DNA from: Chloromonas sp. AAM2
Lineage: Eukaryota; Chlorophyta; Chlorophyceae; Chlamydomonadales; Chlamydomonadaceae
Direction: 5' to 3'
DNA: 64,000 nucleotides
Assembly: GCA_004335635.1 (NCBI GenBank)
Contig: QAXH01005269.1
Coordinates: 28,826-92,825, forward strand
Shown: positions 1-12,100 of the stretch, one piece after another
How positions within the stretch are numbered: the stretch's first letter is position 1
How the letters are laid out: each line of letters begins with the position of its first letter
Notes under the pieces: generated by a model
What the model was told of the DNA's origin: nothing
The model's database searches: none
Seen by the model: only the letters and a program-made list of their open reading frames with translations
Made by a program: the position numbers and the translations under genes

Positions 1-390
1 AAGTTCAGCCCGACTGCCAGGGGGGACGAGCTCTCAACCCCTAACGTCCGCGCTCTTAGGGAGTGCCGCAGTCACCACATCACCAAGCTCGTGCACGAAT
101 TCAGGACCAGCAGGCTGCATTACGGCACGGATGAAGGCTGCTGGGCGTCTGGAGCATCAAGCTTCAGCTCCACATCCGGGGGCTGCAGCTGCTCCCTGCC
201 ACAGCTGAGCGGCCGCGTCCCAAGCTTATGAGGCGGGACATCAACTCAGCACTTCACATCCGTCAGCTGGCCAGAGCGCAGGAGCGCCCTCTGCTGTACC
301 GGAGAGGGCTGCACCCTGGGCTGGGACCTATCCTCACGGGCATGCGCCTGCATGACCTCCACGCGCACAAGAAGGTGAGGAGGCCTTGGA
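1..390 (+). pseudogene. Fanzor/TnpB-like nuclease C-terminal relic (frame-broken, truncated by the window edge)
   Basis: Two adjacent frames together resemble the C-terminal RuvC half of the Fanzor/TnpB transposon-encoded nucleases. Frame 1 (1-234) reads ...HITKLVHEFRTSRLHYGT..., where the family usually has a VDE[FY]RTS segment followed by a zinc knuckle. Frame 3 (about 144-390) reads RRDINSALHIRQL, matching the terminal RDxNxAxNI motif whose Asp is the last RuvC catalytic residue. The frames are offset between about 115 and 145, so the reading frame is broken there, or an unusual intron is present. The knuckle cysteines are not in the usual CxxC form, and the first Asp of the DEFRTS-like segment is His. 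A possible donor (aag|gtgagg) follows near 375. Family assignment is inference from motifs only; upstream sequence lies outside the window. Confidence 0.45.
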
Positions 391-755
391 CGGTGAGCGC
401 GCAGTCTGCACAATTGCTGGTAACGATCGCAGGCAAGAGGGTTATCTATCAAACTTTGCAGGCATGAACTCTCTGGACAATCTACACTTACAGATATGAT
501 CAGTTACAGATAGGATCAATCCTGCATGGCATCTGCCTGGATGATTGCACATCTACCGTGCCGGTAGATGCTGATCTCTCCTACAGTGTTGACCCTATTC
601 TTGGCTGTTGCAGGGAAGTGGACCGCGTGCTGGGCTGTGCCATACCAGTACAACCACCACACCGTGCCGGCACACTACGGAGGGCATCGTCCGAACCTGC
701 TGGCAACAAGTTCTGCTAGCAGTTAACTCGGAGATGGGTTCTCGGGTGTGACCTA

Positions 756-850
756 CATTAGGCGGCATGTGTCTAGTGCCCAATGAAGCGCTGCGGCTGT
801 CTCAGTGGGGGGTGGAGGGCTTGGCTACCTCCCAAAGGAGGCGGGTGGCC
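756..850. repeat. Dispersed repeat family R3, copy 1
   Basis: About 95 bp from cattaggcggcatgtgtc to gcgggtggcc, repeated with small indels and substitutions at 5204-5289. Copy 1 has about 9 extra bases (an aatgaagcgctg region) after agtgccc. Both lie outside recognisable genes. Nature unknown; no tRNA-like promoter boxes were recognised. Confidence 0.8.
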
Positions 851-2600
851 AAGCTGTGGCTGGGCCCAGCACCCAGCACCCGAGCAATTGCGTCTCATGT
901 CCGAGTCCGTTTCAAGCACTGCTAACAAATAATGAAGGTTTCCTGACTGTACAATGTACTGTATTGTCCAAACAGCATTGTCCAGACAGTATTGTCCAAA
1001 CAGCCAGTCCTGGGCTAGTTTGATGAATTCACGCTACGTTTCTTGCTGCATGTGCGTGTGTGTGCTGCAGCACTGATGCGCCATGGGGACCACGCTCATG
1101 GGCATTTCTCATCTTCTGCATGGGCCACACTCACTGGGCCAATCCTTAGGTGATAGGTGTTGGTTCAGGTAGGCTGTGTCATTGTAGTCAACAGCTGCCA
1201 GGTCGCAACTCTTGAAAAACAACTTTTCATGCAATAACTTTGCGCAGACCGAGTCTCTGAGCGTGAAAACATGTCTACATGACCGTGACAACATTCCAGA
1301 GTCATGCAAAAAAACATCAAGTCCAAAAAACATCCGGACGAGAAGATAATGCTACTTTTTGATTGGCCCAGTTCTGGTTCCCGGAACTATGCAGAACTCA
1401 GGGTGTTTGCCTTCATATCTTTGCGCACACTGGGATTCAGAGCATGAGCAGCACATCAGCATGATCAAACTGCCACCCTGGATTGGTGTGGTTGCGTTTG
1501 CAGGCTGTTGATATGCTGCCAGAGCCGCTGAAGAGGTCTTAGATACTGGGCACACCAGATGTTGGACATGTGGATATCCCCGTGCCTGGCGACAAGTCTC
1601 GGCTGCAGGCACATGACCATGTGTTGCAAGTATTTAGGTGCCACCTTACCTGGCAGTGGTCAGTACTTGCCTCTTGCGGCGTTGGAGTAATGGTTTGCGA
1701 TAACAGTACCTACACAGGGGCAAAAAAAGGTTTCAGGGTCAACCACACATGCTGCATGGATGAAGTCCATCCTGGTGGACGAATTCAGGTAAGGTCATAG
1801 GGGCATCCATCAGTCCTTGCAAGGTCAAGAGCACAAGGAGCTGCGCAGGGTAGACCAGCTCCTAAAGCAACAGCAAAAGGAGCGGGAAAAGGAGCAATGA
1901 CAGCGGAAAGAGCAGCGGGAAAAGGAGCAACAGCTACAGCAGCACACCCACAACGTACAGACATTGCCAGCTCCCATGGCAATACCAGGTGATGTAGGTC
2001 CCACTCATGACTCACAGTGTCGTGTTGCGAGCTGGTGAGAGGGCTAGGGCGCAGCTACAGGTGAGTGACGTCACACTCGTGACTTGCAGGGTTACGCGTG
2101 GACACCCAAGTGATCTGCTGGAAAGTCGACACAACATGGCGGAAGCCCACAAACCGAGCCCGAGCGAGGTGCCAACGGTGGGGCCTGTCAGTTTGCGTGA
2201 ACTGGCCAGAACCCTTACGACGGTCCCGTTCCGGGTTTTTTCTGTCTTCATCTGCGCTGTAACCTTGAACACGTCCGTGCCTGATAACAGGAGGAACTTG
2301 AAACCGAGACGGTTGAGCGCTTAAGCGACCATGTCAAACTGCCTCCAACACAACTCTGGAGTGAACATGAGATCGCGGTTTTGGTGCTCTCACGCCATTT
2401 AGGTAGGATACTGATGGCCTCATGGGGACACTTGGATGGGCTGCCAATGCACATTGGCTTCACTTGTGACAGGATTTGTGTCCATGTGACACCTCGACCT
2501 TTTTTACAACCTCTTAAGTGAATGGTGCCTTGGGGCATCGTGCATGTAACAGGATAATGCCTCATCTTTGTTCACAATGATATGAAGAGTGTTTATGACC

Positions 2601-2665
2601 TGACACTCTTCCTTGCCCACTGACCAGCTGACCAGCGGTCAACTGCAAAGCAAGGAGTGGGCAGG
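2601..2665. repeat. Dispersed repeat family R4, copy 1
   Basis: A segment containing CTTCCTTGCCCACTGACCAG followed by a diverged ...CAGCGGTCAACTGC... recurs at 23331-23400 with moderate divergence. Function unknown. Confidence 0.65.
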
Positions 2666-3167
2666 ATTGGATCGCTAAACTCCCACAAACATAAGAGTCG
2701 GCGCACAAGAGAAGCAGTCACGCCAACTAGCCTGGAATGACCTGAAATGGCGTAGGTAGCTGCCTTCCTGTCTAATTTTATTCCTTGAGCGTGACCTGCC
2801 CTGCCTTTTGCAGGGTGACTGTGTGCATACGAGCTGGGGGCACTGCTGCAGCAGACAGTAAGTGACAGAGACCGGGAGCAGGCATGAGCATGACCGGGCA
2901 TCTGTGTTTAGTAGTTGATGTTTACACTGAAGACCATGGCCCAGCAGCATGCATGGATGTACATTGCGTTGTCAATCACAAACCAAGTAAGACTGAGCAG
3001 CCGGAATTTAGATCCTTCCCACTCAACCGAAAGCCATGTCAAGAGTTTGCCCAGGCAAGCCATCACAACTGCATAGGTTACGCGTGCATGACAAGGCCGC
3101 TGTCATAAGGTGGATATCATTTATTACAGGACTGCTTGCCACCCGCGTGGTGCTGCCCTGGCTGCAG

Positions 3168-4668
3168 GTGCGGCCCCAGCTTGAGGCTGCGGGAGTGAAG
3201 GTTATCTTTGTCACGTGCGGCAACACGCGCTTCATACAGGCATGGCTGGACGGCACAAAATGGTAAGAATGGCAGCGGCGATGATGTGGGTGGTCATTGC
3301 GTCAGGAAACTCGAAGCAGCAGGTATGAAAGTTCACATTGACCATTATCATCCAACTGCACTGAAAAGCACGAACACGCAAGGCCCTGCTCTTTTAACGT
3401 CTCATGCACTGGCAAAGGCTGCTCAACTGTCAGAAACTCAAATAGCGTTAGGTAGAGAAGCACTGTGTTTTTGGGCGGGTAGCAAAAATGTGGCCAATGG
3501 AAATGCCAGCTAATCAGTTCCACCCGCTGCCTTGCACACCCCCTTGTCCCCAGGCCCGCTGAGCTGACCTTCCTTGACCAACAGGGGCTACTGTACAGGC
3601 AGCTGGGTGCTCACAACGGCATCTGGCGCACCCTGTTCCACCCCAGGATGTGGTAAGGCACAACTGACATGCATGCGCTGCAAAAGCATCGGCAGAATGA
3701 CTGGCTTGGAGACCAGGACTTCAAAACTCCACGGCTCAAGTGGTAGAGACTATGCGATTCTTTTCACATCAACATCGTCTGGCCCCCTGTCTCTTGCCTG
3801 TCCTGAACAGCACAGCACAGCACAGCAGTCAAACACATGGTGTGCCACTTGCCTGCTCCTGGCCCTTGCAGGTTCTTTGGCATGATCCGGCGCATCCGTC
3901 AGGGCGGGCTGTGGAGCGCCTTCAAGCAGGCCATGAGGACATGGAAGCTCTCGGTGCCGGAAAAGAACTGGCAGTCGTTCCAGCAGGTGAGCACGCATGC
4001 ACACGGGACACAATCGCCGAGGTTTGCTCATCTGACAGCATGTCACGCCAGGAGCTGTGCAGCTGTCAACTGATGCAATCACTGCTGCATCTGAGACCGT
4101 TCGGCGTTACCCAAAGCCATCTGCTGGTTGCAATAGTGGCCTTGCCACCTACTCCGCAAGTCGCATGTCACACACACCTGACGCTTACCCATGCATGTAC
4201 ACACGATACCCATCCCTGACCTTGTCCGTCGTCCAGGGCGGCACAGTTGTGGCGAGGGGCAAGGCAGTGCTGTGGGCCCACAAGGACAGCACGCCAGGTA
4301 GGCGCAGCCAGGGCAGGACAGATCCCAGCTTGCCCAGCACTGCTTGCAACAGGGCTATGCATGGTCGCATGGCATGGGGCGCACAGTCTTGGCTCTAATC
4401 CAGAGCCTTCAACGCAATCTCGAGTTGGTTGGTATGACTTTCACAAAAATGGACTTTGCCAGAATGAAATCTTGCTGCTCGAACATCGCTGCAATGATGT
4501 TCCTGTACTGCAAACACAAAAACGCTGTCTGAACATCAGTAGAACTTGTGGCATGGTTTTGGATTGGTTAAGCCACCTCGTTGATCACTTTTTGTGACGG
4601 TTGCAGGTGACTACCCTGACTGGAATGAGGTCGTGAAAGTCGCGCTCAAGGCAGCAGGAAAGGCCTAG
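3168..4668 (+). CDS. Peroxiredoxin-like 2 / AhpC-TSA family protein (5' exons not identified)
   Basis: Exons 3168-3262, 3554-3652, 3872-3986, 4237-4297 and 4607-4668 (TAG), with codon phase consistent at every junction. The product (about 144 aa visible) runs VRPQLEAAGVKVIFV, AELTFLDQQGLLYRQLG, FFGMIRRIRQGGLWSAFKQ, GGTVVARGKAVLWAHKDSTPG, GDYPDWNEVVKVALKAAGKA. This is the second half of the thioredoxin-fold AhpC/TSA domain of PRXL2-type proteins, including the typical switch from alpha helix to GGTVVxxGxxVLWAHKD. In this family the redox CxxC precedes the PQLEAAGVK segment; that exon is not visible here, so peroxidase activity cannot be judged. The first exon could also begin at 3130 after an alternative acceptor. 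A role as a small thiol antioxidant is inferred from the family. No TGTAA signal was seen close to the stop. Confidence 0.8.
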
Positions 4669-6132
4669 TTCTGCTGCGATTAGCTAGGGGTGGTGGCACA
4701 GGCGTTTGCGTGAAGGAGGTACAAATAAACCAAGCTGCTCCCAGTCGTACATACCCTTAGGAGTGCACAGCGAGGGCGATGCGAGCAGCAGAGCGATCAA
4801 GTCGTTGGTCAACATCCGTGTGCAGTTCTGTGCCCGAGTGTGCAGGAGAGATGATGATTATCGTGGCATGGCGATTGAGATGGTGCATGGCATTGCAGCC
4901 TTGGGAAGCATGACGCCCTGGTGCTTACAGCCTGGTACTAGCAGGCCGCGGCAGGCTGAACCCTAGCTAACTCTAGGTTCCCAGGCATACCGACACGATG
5001 CACCATTCATCGCCATACTACTTAACCCCTGTCAACTGACTTGTTGGTGAGGGCTGGTAGTTGAATTGACATGGATGTTCAAGTTTCCTGCTGCCGCTTT
5101 TTCGCGCTCTGACAATGCTCACGATTGTTGCCATAGCAGGAAGTGCGGGTTCATACCCCTAGCTGCACATGAACAGCTCAATGCCCTAGCACCATACCTA
5201 TCTCATTAGGCGGCATGTGTCTAGTGCCCAAGCGGCTGTCTCAATCGGGGGTGGAGGGCTTGGCTACCTCCCCAAGGAGGCGGGTGGCCATTGCACCGGC
5301 CTTCCACTGTTTTCTCTGCTCGGTATGTTTTCTCTGCTCGGCCCCCTTTCCGCAAAGCGATTCACTACCTGTTGTCACTACTGGCACACATCTTGATAAC
5401 AACGTCAACTGTACGTATTTGTGAGCGCCTGATTGACGTCTTGTCAAGACAGCCTTGCTTTGAGTCTCACTCATCACTGCGCTCAGTCACGAAGGACTGC
5501 TTCGCGTTTTAGTGTGCACTTAGTGAGATGTCAAGCCTGCACAAGCCCGCAGGCCTGCCTCTGTCGTGAGCAACCCGGGTTGTGACCTTCTGTGTTTGGT
5601 TGTCCCATGTTGACGCTGTGCAGACAGATCATACGTTATTCCTACATGAAGATGGACTTGTGTCATGTGGTCATGGGGGGGCGGGGGAGCGGGGGAGGTT
5701 GTGCGCAATACTATTTTCGATTCTGCGGATTTGAGTCGAAGTCAAAGTGACTCATTTGAACACCTGTGCACGTCGTGTGCCCCTGAGAATGACCGGTGGA
5801 CGAGCAGACCTCAACGGACCTCAGCAGGCCCCAACTTAGAAACTCACATCGCAACCGGAATGAGAATATGCTAACATTTTCGCGCCCTTTGCTGCTAAGC
5901 GTTTGCCCGCAGCGTTCACCTTGAGCTGTTAATTACAAGCGAAAAGCGCCCTGGGTACGACACAGGCCCCGGAAAAACAAATTGCACAAGAACCGTAAAA
6001 ATTAATTGCATTCCGTCCGCAACGTTTTACATTAGTCGGAAGCTTCACAAACCGGCTTTCGACACTCCATTGGCCTTTCGATAACCCACGAGACGCCTGC
6101 TGGAGGTTGGCCTACATCTACCCCTGTCCAGG
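4669..6132. other. Intergenic region upstream of the Ca2+-ATPase gene
   Basis: Contains R3 repeat copy 2 (5204-5289). The last 300 bp should hold the promoter and 5' UTR of the Ca2+-ATPase gene, but no TATA box or named element could be supported. Nothing else recognised. Confidence 0.5.
5204..5289. repeat. Dispersed repeat family R3, copy 2
   Basis: Matches 756-850 in the same orientation, sharing cattaggcggcatgtgtc, gggtggagggcttggctacc and aaggaggcgggtggcc. It lies about 850 bp upstream of the Ca2+-ATPase start. Confidence 0.8.
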
Positions 6133-9100
6133 ATGGATGAACCTTTGGCTGGCGCCTTGAAGGCGCCTGGCGATCCGGATGAACTGTACACCATGAATGA
6201 GGTGAAGCAACAAGGATTGTTCTCAGAGTTGGAAAAGCGACTGCGGGCACTCAGCCAGCCGCCCGGGAAGCTGCGCGCACCTGTCAGCCATTCCTAGCAA
6301 GTCGAGTTGAACAGCAGCGGAGGAGAAAGAGGGACTGCGAATGCCGGAAGAACACGTGGTGACTGACATGATGATGAGCTTCCTCCATGACGCATCATGC
6401 CTGCACATCATGCTTGCAGGAGAAGAACATGGAGGCGCTGGCTGCGCATGGTGGCGTAGACGGGTTGGCAAAGCTTGTTGGCAGCAACGTCGCGCATGGC
6501 ATGGATGCGACCAGCATTGCAAAGTCACTGTGAGCAGGGCTGGAAGGGATCAATTTCCATGTAGCTTCCTCCAGGGCTAATCTCCTTGTGGGAAAGCTAA
6601 CTTCTCGGCTTGTCTGTTATATGTACATGAGTATGCCAGGTGGCAAGACAGCACCAAGAGACTACATGAAAGGAGGGCCAACGAACAACATGTGAAGGGG
6701 TTTATTGCTTTGTCCTGCAACCTTCAAGTCATGTGTGTGCTCATGTGCTGTATTAGTGGCATGGTTGTTCACCCTTTTCTTCACAACATGGAAGGCCCTA
6801 GCAAACACATCCTACATCGCCGTCACTATCCACGCTAGCAGACGTGCAGACGTTGGTACGATCCTATTGCTGTGCTTTTCAGTGGGATCTTTACTCACTA
6901 GCCTGTCGTCACTTTTGATACCAAGTGAAGGGTGGTCCCACGGGGGCCGCACAGGCTGGTTGCGCCCGTGGCTCCTCGGAACGCAGTTTGCAAGGCATGT
7001 CACAACAGAACTGGCAGTATTGCCAGTCACGCCCTGTACAACTCTACGTTAGGGCATGCCATACAGTGTGGACAACGAAACATTCGGATTGGGTGCAGTG
7101 GACGTGTGTGGTTTGGGTTCCTGATACTCCCTTTGACTTTTATCTGTGTCTCATGTTTGGCACTTTCATTGATCTGTGCAGGGAAACGTACGGGCCCAAC
7201 AGGCATAAGGCAACTCCTGCCAAGAACTTCTTTGTGCTGTGTTATGAGACGGCCCAGGATCCCATCATTCTGCTGCTCATGTTTGCTGCGACGGTGAGCA
7301 GGGGCACGGACCGGGAAAACGTGAGAAAGTTAGAGGGATAGACAGGTATGGCCAAGGCCACGCCTTGACGGGCAACAGCTGTGACATTGCATGGGCAGCG
7401 GTGTGAGCTGCAACATGCCTGCAAGGCTGCGGACAATGAGCATTCATGTCCCAAATCGGACACGAATTTAACACAAACAACGTGCACAACCCAGCCACTC
7501 ATCAGAGGCAAACTATACACCCCTGATCCTGGTCTGCATGTCTCATCCTGTGCCTGCTGCCCCGCCCCCTGTGCGTGTTGCATCACCCCTAGTGCCTGGT
7601 GCCTGCGCCTGTACAGGTATCCACGGTGCTGGGTGCCGCCATCCCGGAGGAGCGTGCACACCAGGGCTGGGTGGAAGGAGTGGCGATCTGGATTGCCGTC
7701 ATCGTCGTCATTGGCGTGGGTGAGCGAACACAGAGCGGGGACTGTGTGAATTGATTTCTGTTCTGTGTCTGCTCCTCTGCTGCTCTTGCCAGCTTGCATG
7801 CTGCCTACTGGTGCTCGTCTGTCTCTATACCTGCCAGTCACCCGCCCACCTGCCTGCCTGTATGCATGTTTTCTCTGCTGCCGGCGTGCCCTTCTGCTTT
7901 CTGTTGCAAGCGGCCTGTCCCATCCATCCTTGCTTGCCTGCATCCGAACCATCGCTCAAAGCCCAGCTCTGATACCTGTCATCTGTTCGCATTCCTGACT
8001 CATCAACACGTGTGCCGTCATGTCACACACAGGTGCCGGCAACGACTACCAGAAGGACCAGCAGTTCCGCCGGCTGAACGCGCAGCGCCAGGCCATTCAG
8101 GTCAAGGTGGTGCGGGCGGGCAAGCAGGTGCTGGTGGACAACACGGACGTGGTGGTGGGGGACGTGCTCTGCGTCGACACGGGAGACAAGGTAGGCAAGG
8201 AAGCATTCGCTTGCATGGGGCGGCAAAGTGACTGATCAACGACACAAGGGCAAGGTGAAAAGGCGTTGGCGTTGGACTGGTGTTTGTTGATACATTGCCG
8301 GGAAGGACTGCTCAGCGAGGGCCGCATGTGCTGGCATGATGCAGACAGCGACTCATCAAGTGCGGTATGCAAAGTGGTAAGGATGCACACAGTGTCTCCT
8401 GGCCACTTATCTTGGGATTCTCCAACACTTCCGCAATTGATCACATTGCTGTCTGCAGATCTGTGCTGACGGCGTTGTTATCGAGAGCTTTGGCCTGGTG
8501 CTGGACGAGGCTTCGCTCACGGGCGAGGGCGACCCCATTCACAAGAACAGGGAGGAGGACCCGTGGGTCAGGTCAGGCACACAGGTGCGTGGAGGAGCGG
8601 GGGGTCAGGGGAGCATGTGTGCGTGCGTGTGTGTGCGTGTGTCGGTTTACAGCGGGAGCGCTTTTTCACGATTTGGATGGAGCAATCAGGTCTTCACAAC
8701 GCATGGCAAGAATGTGATGCTCTTCGGTTTGAAAAGTGCAACCCAGCATCCTGACTCTGCTCCTTTGCTGAAGCCCGACAAAGTTCGCCTGTCATTAAGC
8801 ATTGCCGATTCAGAAAACAGTCCAACGCTTGTTGCCTTGTCCTGCTGCTTCAGGTTACTGATGGCAGTGGTAAAATCCTCATCGTTGCAGTTGGCCCCCA
8901 CAGCGAGTGGGGTAAGATCCTCGCCAGTGTGAACGACGAGGACGACCAGCAGACTCCGCTGCAGGTGAAGCTCGAGTGGGTGGCCACGGCGGTGGGGAAG
9001 ATCGGCTTTGGCGTGGCCATTGCGTGCTTCATCGTGCTGCTCATCAAGTGAGTGGAGGGGCTGCGAGTTAAGGGGGTTTACAAGGGGGCTGGATTGCTTG

Positions 9101-12100
9101 GGTGGTGTGAGCTGTAAGCAGGGAGTTGAAACCAGGGAAGTAAGGGCCAGACAAGGAAACGGGCGAGCAGGTTGTCTGGAACGGATGGGATTGGGGGGCT
9201 GAGCCAGCGCTCAAGGCACTGAGCACTCTAGTCACGTAAACAAGGCAATGTGTCTTTTAAGGTGCGCCTGGGCTGTCATGCATTGCTGATCGTACAAGGC
9301 ATGTTATCTTCATGCCTGATGTCCGGACAGTGTCCGACAAGTGCATGGGCGGGCCCATGGGAAGCATATGTCTGTGTCGGGCAGGTGCAAGGTTACCCGT
9401 GCCGTCCCGTATGCGTCACATGCCTGGTGTGTGATAGCTCCTGCCCTGTGCAGGTGGTGTGTGGAGAACAAGGGCTTCCCCATCAGCAGGATCAACGACA
9501 ACGGTCCCGTTCAGTTCTTCCTGTACGCCATCACCATCATTGTGGTGGCAGTGCCCGAGGGGCTGCCCCTGGCCGTCACCATCTCACTGGCGTACAGGTT
9601 GGTGCGCCGCAAAGAACACGAACTGGCGACCGCCTGCAGCCAGCATAAGGAGCCCACTCGCAGCCCATCTCAAGCAGCACAGACGAAGAAGCAAACAGCA
9701 GCAAACTGACAAGTCAAGGATCCCACTCATAGCCCACTTCATGCAGCACAGATGCGCAAGTCAAACCTGACAACAGCTGTCAATCGTAATCTGCAAGCAG
9801 TCAACCAGACTCTCTGGTCCCAGAGTAACCCTGTGTCAAGTGCTTTGAAGCCAGTGTGACGTTGTCCCTTAACTGGTGTTGTCTCTGGTCCCGTGTGTGC
9901 CCTGTGCAGTATGAAGAAGATGATGTTGGACAACAACTTCGTCCGTGTGCTCGCTGCCTGTGAGACCATGGGCGGAGCCACAGCCATCTGCTCGGACAAG
10001 ACCGGCACGCTCACGGAAAACCGCATGACGGTGGTCACGGGCTGGTTCTCGGGCCGACGCACGCCAGATGTGCCGGCTGTGGGGGACCTGCCGGCGCATG
10101 TGGTCAACGCGCTGAAGGTCAACGTCGCCATGACATCAAAGGTACAAAGACAGGGGAGGGGGGGGGGCGAGCCAATCTACAGAGTGAAGATCGTTTGCCA
10201 AGCAATGGTAGATTATGATGAGGGCACTTGAGGCAGCAAGGGCAACTCTGCTTGCAGTAGATAGAAAATTTTTTAACAAGGCTGTTACAGCCCTGGTACT
10301 GGCATTGGTGTGCGATTGGAGCCATGTTTTGTCATTGTTTCTCGTTCTACATTGGTGTGCCTGCCACGTATGGCTGCCTGCGTGTCTGCGCTCCAATCCC
10401 TGCCTGGTCAAATGGGATACAATCACAATTACAGTGCAATAAGCACCTGTTGTTGTTGAGTGGGGCAGCCTAGTCACATGCGCGCTTGGTGCTGTCCATC
10501 CGTTGCCCAGGCGTTCATCACTGAAGATGCTGAAGGCAAGACTGTGTTCGTGGGCAACCGCACCGAATGCGCACTGCTCATCATGCTGCAAAAGTGGGGC
10601 TTTGACTACAAGGAAGTGCGCGAACAGTTGGCACCTTCGTTGTTCAGGGTGAGTTGCATTTAGAGAGGAGAACTGATCAGGGCGCCTTTGCATGGCAGAT
10701 TGATCTGTAGGTGGTGTGATGCACACCTGGTGCATGTTTGATGCACACCTGCTAAGAATGATGATGCAGACGGGGTACAATGGGAGGGCGTATCAAGCCT
10801 TGCTGCTAGCCCTGCTGCTCCTGCTCCAGCCACACACTGCCAAACGCATGCTTCAACTCCTGCCCTGCCCTGCCCTGCCCTGCCCTGTAGCTGTTCGGTT
10901 TCAGCAGCGAGCGTAAGATGTCAGCTTGCGTGATGAAGGAGGCTGACAAGTACGTTGTGTACAACAAGGGCGCGGCCGAGTGGGTGCTGCAGCGGTGCTC
11001 CACGCAGTACACACAGACAGGGGAGGTGGTGCCGCTGACCGAGGAGCAGAAGAGCGACTTGCTTGAGAACACCGTGACTGCCATGGCCAAGGTCGGCCTG
11101 AGGTGCATTGCGCTCACCACTGCGGCCCTGCCGCTGGAGGAGCCGTCCAGGTGAGACTGTTATGTGGATGGTGCGCTTGGGTTGCATGTGACGTGTGTGT
11201 TTAGTCCTGTATGGGGCACGCATGAATGTGGAAAGAGTGTGCTCGTGTGCATGTGGCATGAGACTGCGCGTGCATGGGTTGCATGTGTGCATGTGGCATA
11301 TGTGTGTGACTGTGTGTGTGCGTGTGTGTGGGTGACTGTGTGTGGCTGGCACGCTCAAGAACATACCAGTGAGCAGGTTGTAAGCATGCTGAAGCACTTT
11401 CTCACACAAGGATGTGACCGCAGCTCAGGTATGGAACAATCGCAACCAACCAACTGGCAGGCTTGGCTGCTCAACTATCAGCTGCGGCTCTCGTGGCTGA
11501 CAACTCAGGCGTGCTGCATCACTGCTTCCTGCAACGCTCCGGGTCGGTTGTCTCTTGCAGGCCTGCTGAATTCTTTGACGACGCCAACAATGTGGACGGT
11601 GACTTGACGCTGTTGGCCATTGTGGGCATCAAGGACCCGGTGCGCCCCGAGGTGCCGGATGCGGTGGAGACATGCCAGAGGGCGGGCATCATCGTGCGCA
11701 TGGTCACAGGTGGGTTACAGGTGCATGGTCACAGGTGGGCGACAGGTGTTTACAGGTGCATGGTCGCAGGTGGGCGGTGAGCTCATGCAAACAATAATGT
11801 CGCAATATGTAACCAGTTAATGACCATTCTGTGACTAATGACCACCACAGAGACACAGTCACAGTCATGCCAGGCGGTCCCAGGCACATTGGCACAGGTG
11901 GTGACGAGTGCATGGTCACAGGCCGCACACAGGCAGGATGGCATGTACCCTCAGGTGACCACCACGGGGGCGTGCCAGTCACAGGTACATGATCAGGCGG
12001 ACAGTGCGTCTGGCACGCACGTAATGTGCCCGAGTGAAGCGCTTGCATGGGGCTTCACAATGCTGCCATGTCGGCGAACAAATCAAACGAATTTCAACAT

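Larger units (their letters stand above)
391..3167. other. Region without a recognisable gene
   Basis: Apart from repeat copies R3 (756-850) and R4 (2601-2665), I see no supported gene. At about 1830-1990 there is a Lys/Gln/Glu-rich, coiled-coil-like frame (LLKQQQKEREKEQ) interrupted by an in-frame TGA, possibly a decayed exon. 5' exons of the peroxiredoxin-like gene may lie in 2600-3160 but were not recognised. Confidence 0.5.

Noticed and set aside
1830..1990. Coiled-coil protein exon
   Set aside because: Lys/Gln/Glu-rich frame is interrupted by a TGA and has no convincing splice sites; low-complexity sequence explains it.
7242..7952. 236-codon minus-strand frame opposite the Ca2+-ATPase
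   Set aside because: It overlaps two conserved ATPase exons on the other strand, has no family motif, and is explained by composition.
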